A stretch of DNA of 64,000 bases from Anisus vortex (Eukaryota; Mollusca; Gastropoda; Planorbidae): the NCBI GenBank assembly GCA_949126835.1, contig OX421495.1, positions 30,933,671 through 30,997,670 on the forward strand, given 5' to 3'. Made by a program: the position numbers and the translations under genes. Positions 60,001 to 64,000 of the stretch are shown piece after piece. How positions within the stretch are numbered: position 1 is the first letter of the stretch; every line of letters starts with the position of its first letter. The notes below the pieces were generated by a model that saw only the letters and a list, made by a program, of their open reading frames with translations, was not told where the DNA came from and did no database searches.

Positions 60001-61212
60001 CAAATCTTACTACCTTGACCTTACAAGAAACTATTTCTACCTTGGCCGTACAAACACATCTCCTTGCCCTGGCATTACAAACACCTCTTACTACCCTGGC
60101 CTTAAGACGTCTCATTATCCTGGCATTGAAATATCTCTCATTAACCTGGCCTTACAAACACTTCTTACTACCTTAGTCTTACAAACACATCTTACTACCC
60201 TGGCCTTACAAACACCTCTTACTAACCAGGACTTAAAAAAAAACTCCTAATACTTAGGTCGTTCAAGCACCTCTTACTACCTAGCCTTACAAACACCTCT
60301 TACTACACTGGACTTCCAAAAACCTCTCCCTATCCTGGCCTTACAAACACCTCTTACTTCCTTGGCCTTACAAACACCTCTTACTATCCTGGCCTTACAA
60401 ACACCTCTTACTACCCTGGCCTTACAAACAACTCGTACTACCCTGGCCTTAGAAAAAAAACTCTTACTACCTTAGCCTTACAAACACATCTTACTACACT
60501 GGACTTACAAACAACCTCTACCTACCCTGGCCTTACAAACACCTCTTATTACCCTGGCCTTACCAGCAACTGTTATTACCCTGGCCTTACAAATACCTCT
60601 TATTTCCTTGGCCTTTCAAACACTTCTTACTACCCTGGCCTTACAAACACCTCTCTCTACCCTGGCCCTACAAACACCTCTTACTACTTTGGACTAACAA
60701 ACACCACTTACTACCCTGGCCTAACAAACAACTCTTACTACCTTGACCTTAAATACAAATATTACTACCCTGGCCTTACAAACACCTCTTACTATCCTGG
60801 CCTTAAAAGAGCTCTCATTATCCTGGCCTTAAACGACTTTTCATTACCCTGGCCTTATAAACACCTCTTACTACCTTGGTCTTACAAACACCTCTTACTA
60901 TCCTGGCCTTACAAACACCTCATTATACTTAAGTCGTTCAAGCACCTCTTACTACCTTGGCCTTAAAAACACCTCTTACTATTGTGGCCTTACGAACACC
61001 TCTCCCTTCCATGGCCTGTCAAACACCTCTTACTACCCTGGCCTTACAAATACCTTTTACTACCCTGGCCTTACCAACATTTATCTCTACCCTGGCCCTA
61101 CAAACACCTCTTACTACCCTGGCCTTACAAACAACTCTCCTTACCCTGGCCTTACCAACACCTCTCTAAACCCTGGCTCTACAAACACCTCTTACTACCC
61201 TGGCCTTACAAA
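57017..61212 (+). repeat. 27-bp satellite, block 7 with about 2-kb higher-order repeat
   Basis: About 155 units. A larger periodicity of about 2.0-2.1 kb is visible: the segment AACCCCACTTACTACATTGG at about 57677 recurs at about 59674, and ACACT(G/A)(G/A)ACTTCCAAA at about 58231 recurs near 60304. The marker CTTAGGTCGTTCAAGCACC recurs at intervals. Open frames in both strands are by-products. Confidence 0.92.
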
Positions 61213-63300
61213 TGTAAGGGGTGGGAGTGGGAGAAGAAGAAGGGGAAGGAAGGGGAAGAAAAAGGGGGATGGATCGTGGTCTGTGCAACCTTGGCCTAAC
61301 CGAACCCAAGGTGACTGTCAAGTCCAAGGCTTTAGCTAAACTATCCTAAATAAAATAAACAGCTACTACTGGCTAACTAAAACAGCACAATACAACACAA
61401 GAGTATGACACTTAAAAGAAACAAAGATATAGAAACAAAGGCCGAAGTAACGCTATAAAATTTAAAACTTTATTCTGCATAAAATACTCTTAATCTAAAA
61501 CTTTAAGAAAACTATTACTATTACAAAAAAGACACAATTATCTATTAACAGTCCAACGAAAACCCAACCAGAATATTGCCTGGCTGAAACATACAATAAA
61601 AATACAAATAAATAATCAATTTAAATTCATAACAATATATACATATAAATAAAAGGTAAACATAAAATAGTAAAGGATACCATGCCAGACAAGGCATCTC
61701 ATGTAGTTATGCCAAATATGGAATGCATTATAATAAAATATACAAAAGGACTACAAAATCACCACCACCAGTGACTATGAAAAAGCCACTGAAGGCTATA
61801 TTATAGAAAACAGTTAATTAAATGTGATTCTGGCGCCCAAGCCAACTACATTTAAAATCAAACATACTCGACCTCATATTACAAAGTGGGTAACAATGAA
61901 GTAAACCACATGTAAAGAGGAAATATAAACAATACAGCGTGGCTGGCGAATAAATGCGCCGCCTGTTACAACTTGAAAACAAAAGAGCAATGGGCACTCC
62001 CAATAAAACACAAATTGTAGTGCTAGTTACCACGTGGTAAACAATTAAGTGCACCACGTATAACAACACGAAAACATCATAAAAATAAACGATTCAATAA
62101 TAAAACAACAAATTACACACAAGACTCATACCAGTCCTGTGTGTAAACACTAAATACAAGGCATAATAAAACATCAATTAAAACTATTATAATTATTTTA
62201 GCAGCCACACCTTAGTAGGCCTACTACAATAAAACAACCACTGGACACAAAGTCCATACACAGTTACAAATAGGGAAGCACACATCTTCAAAGAGGGGCA
62301 CACAGCCTTGCTTAGCACACAGTAAACCCTCACAATTGCACATAGCCAAAGGCTCTACTAAACTCGGCCCTTTTATTCTCACCAAAACTGGCGGGCGAAA
62401 ATGGATTAAAAACATAGAAAATAATAACAAATTAAACCTGGAAACGGCTGCCAACTTAAAAATAGATGCAAAACCATTACAGGCCCTCACACTGACCCCG
62501 CCTATAAAATTTGCCGACCCGGCAAATAAAAAACTAAGCTTACACATAAAAATGTATGGACAAAAATGTACAAAAACATATAAAGGCTTCAGCATAATGA
62601 AATGCAGAAGAATTAAAATATCATACTAAGGTAAATTAAAAGCAAACATATTATATATAAAAGATGCAGAAAAATCAAAATCATACATACGGGGAAATTA
62701 AAAGCAACATTATGAAAATATTACAAAAAATCTAAATACACCCTACAAATAGGATCTGAATAAAAAACTAGAATGTTAAAACTTATTCAAAGACTTTAAA
62801 CGAAAACACATCGGTGTCCATGGTTTTTCCTTCACTGCTAAAGTATCATTGAGAGTGGAATGGTTAAGCACTGGCTTATTATGAGCCGAAGAATGAGCCG
62901 GCTTAATTTGGGATAGGATCACCCTGCACTGTCCGTGTTGTTGTGAGCTATTTTGAGTGAAAGAGAGTGGATATGAATGAATTAAAATCTATTGTCGACA
63001 AATGGGTGTGTGTAGGCGTGTATGTGTGTGTGTGTGTGTGTGTGTGAGAGCTCAGTGATGTTATTGTAAAGATAGGAATGAATGAACTCAAGTCAGTTAG
63101 GGGGAATCGTGAATGAAGGGAGCGAACACGGGGTGTGTAAGATAGGAAGACTGGACATTCGGGGTATGAGAGCTGAGCAGGACAGAGCTGTAGGAATTTT
63201 GATTGGTGATTCGGTATGTACATGTAAAATAAACGTTGAACTGAAACCCTTGTGTCCAGCGTGTTAGTTGAATAAAGAACAGTGTAATATAATTATAACA
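61213..63300 (+). repeat. Candidate 5' LTR (2.1 kb) of a further LTR element running off the window
   Basis: Begins TGTAAGGGGTGGGAG directly after a broken satellite unit (CCTTACAAA) and ends AATTATAACA just before a primer site. A TATA box TATATAAAAG (62654-62663) and AATAAA (63271-63276) are in the right order. A purine-rich stretch (61217-61269) lies at its start. Alternatively the LTR could be only 63059-63300 (TGTTAT/ATAACA ends). No second LTR is in the window to decide. The frames at 62224-62629 match nothing I know. Confidence 0.5.
63018..63046. repeat. (TG)n microsatellite
   Basis: An uninterrupted TG run of about 13 units within the candidate LTR. Confidence 0.95.
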
Positions 63301-63302
63301 TT

Positions 63303-63313
63303 TGGCGCCCAAC
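63303..63313 (+). promoter_or_regulatory. Primer binding site, tRNA-Lys type
   Basis: TGGCGCCCAAC lies two bases after an LTR-like end (ATAACA). This is the start of the primer site that pairs with the 3' end of Lys tRNAs in many retroviruses and retrotransposons. The match falls off after 11 bases. Confidence 0.7.
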
Positions 63314-63426
63314 TAGAGGTTCGACCCAGACCCAGTACGTCTCGAACTGGGAATAACAAGCGTTGTGTGCAGTTTCCATACTTTAGAGGTTCGACCAGAC
63401 CCTGTACGTCTCGAACTTGAAATAAC
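63314..63426 (+). repeat. Duplicated hairpin-forming leader segment
   Basis: Two copies (63314-63357 and 63384-63426) of a segment starting TAGAGGTTCGACC and ending in a TCGAACTGGGAATAAC-like sequence. Within each, GTTCGA and TCGAAC are inverted and can form a hairpin (with CCCAG/CTGGG inside the first copy). They follow the primer site directly, where packaging or dimerisation signals are usually found. That role is inferred. Confidence 0.6.
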
Positions 63427-63614
63427 ATTTAACATTAGTTTAAATGGTGCGATGATCATCGTAACCAGAAGTACTGTGAATTTTAAATTTCAAACTACAC
63501 TACAGTAATAAGGTGCCAGCAAAGATATTGTGCTGCCTTGTGCTGTGATCTACACGTAAGCTGATCGTGTGCGGGACCGTATGCTGACCTGGGGTCTCTC
63601 ACTTTGACCGTCCT

Positions 63615-64000
63615 GTGCTGTGAGTGACAACCCTGACGTGCAGACCTATGCTCACCGTACGTGGGCCGTATGCTGACCTGTGCTGTGAGTGTGCAGACCT
63701 TGCCCGTCCTGTGCTGTGAGTGACAACCCTGACGTGCAGACCTATGCTCACCGTACGTGGGCCGTATGCTGACCTGTGCTGTGAGTGACAACCCTGACGT
63801 GCAGACCTATGCTCACCGTACGTGGGCCGTATGCTGACCTGTGCTGTGAGTGACAACCCTGACGTGCAGACCTATGCTCACCGTACGTGGGCCGTATGCT
63901 GACCTGTGCTGTGAGTGACAACCCTGACGTGCAGACCTATGCTCACCGTACGTGGGCCGTATGCTGACCTGTGCTGTGAGTGACAACCCTGACGTGCAGA
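63615..64000 (+). repeat. 65-bp tandem repeat in the leader, running off the window
   Basis: Exact 65-bp units starting GTGCTGTGAGTGACAACCC at 63615, 63711, 63776, 63841, 63906 and 63971, with one shortened 31-bp unit at 63680-63710. The four consecutive units from 63711 appear identical, so the array is very young or subject to gene conversion. The frames on the minus strand are by-products. Confidence 0.95.

Noticed and set aside
62224..62629. Overlapping frames on both strands (123 and 97 residues)
   Set aside because: No recognisable motif; they lie in the candidate LTR between its promoter and start.
63495..63856. Minus-strand frames with repeated SLTAQVSIRPTYGEH blocks
   Set aside because: They are translations of the 65-bp leader repeat. 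65 is not a multiple of three, which moves the frame between units.

Overview
This is repeat-dominated eukaryotic nuclear DNA, most likely from an invertebrate animal. A marine mollusc or another spiralian fits, but the sequence alone cannot settle the species. The reasons are AT-rich intergenic sequence full of AGGCCTA-type words, a spliced transposase gene, an I-superfamily LINE, hAT and pogo-like fragments, several Ty3/Gypsy elements and a degenerate CCCTAA block. I found no convincing complete host gene. Nearly every long open frame belongs to a mobile element or is a by-product of a tandem repeat.

Left part (1-12.4 kb). A gag-like gene with a huge lysine/glutamate-rich 11-residue repeat (33-bp unit) starts near 806 and resumes at 7378. 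It is split by an LTR element at 1059-7377 (816/820-bp LTRs, 5-bp target duplication AGTGG). That LTR element has no gag or pol of its own. It carries a 3.5-kb DNA transposon (2387-5912) with 34-bp terminal inverted repeats and a decayed three-exon gene on the minus strand. The gene belongs to a family with CSACDQF and DSCAGQNKN motifs that I cannot assign to a named transposase superfamily. Then come a 16-residue repeat frame, a tRNA-like SINE, a 52-bp tandem array and a hAT transposase relic.

Middle (12.4-25.9 kb). There is a GC-rich palindromic patch, 5 kb of AT-rich DNA with a few exon-like pieces on the minus strand, and a nearly full-length LINE (18.15-22.86 kb) with endonuclease, reverse transcriptase, RNase H and a zinc knuckle. 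The LINE coding region is broken by two stops and one frameshift. More AT-rich DNA follows.

Right part (25.9-64 kb). A 27-bp satellite, present in seven blocks, acts as the host landscape for insertions. In order these are: a 1.3-kb module (truncated LINE 3' end plus about 650 bp of linked DNA) present twice; a telomere-like block flanked by an inverted repeat; a Gypsy-type element B on the minus strand, whose 3' region was hit by another LTR element A (31813-38152); a pogo-like TIR element (45145-46871); a second minus-strand Gypsy element C (50539-55073); a 1.6-kb solo LTR (55392-57016); and the start of a further LTR element with an apparent 2.1-kb LTR, a tRNA-Lys type primer site and a 65-bp tandem repeat in its leader.

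Elements B and C both have integrase upstream of reverse transcriptase, the unusual domain order of the Gmr1 clade of Ty3/Gypsy. C lacks gag and protease and its coding frame runs straight out of the primer binding site. The best candidates for something under-described are the TIR transposon with the CSACDQF/DSCAGQNKN gene, the paired Gmr1-like elements, and the satellite acting as a repeated insertion target with higher-order structure.
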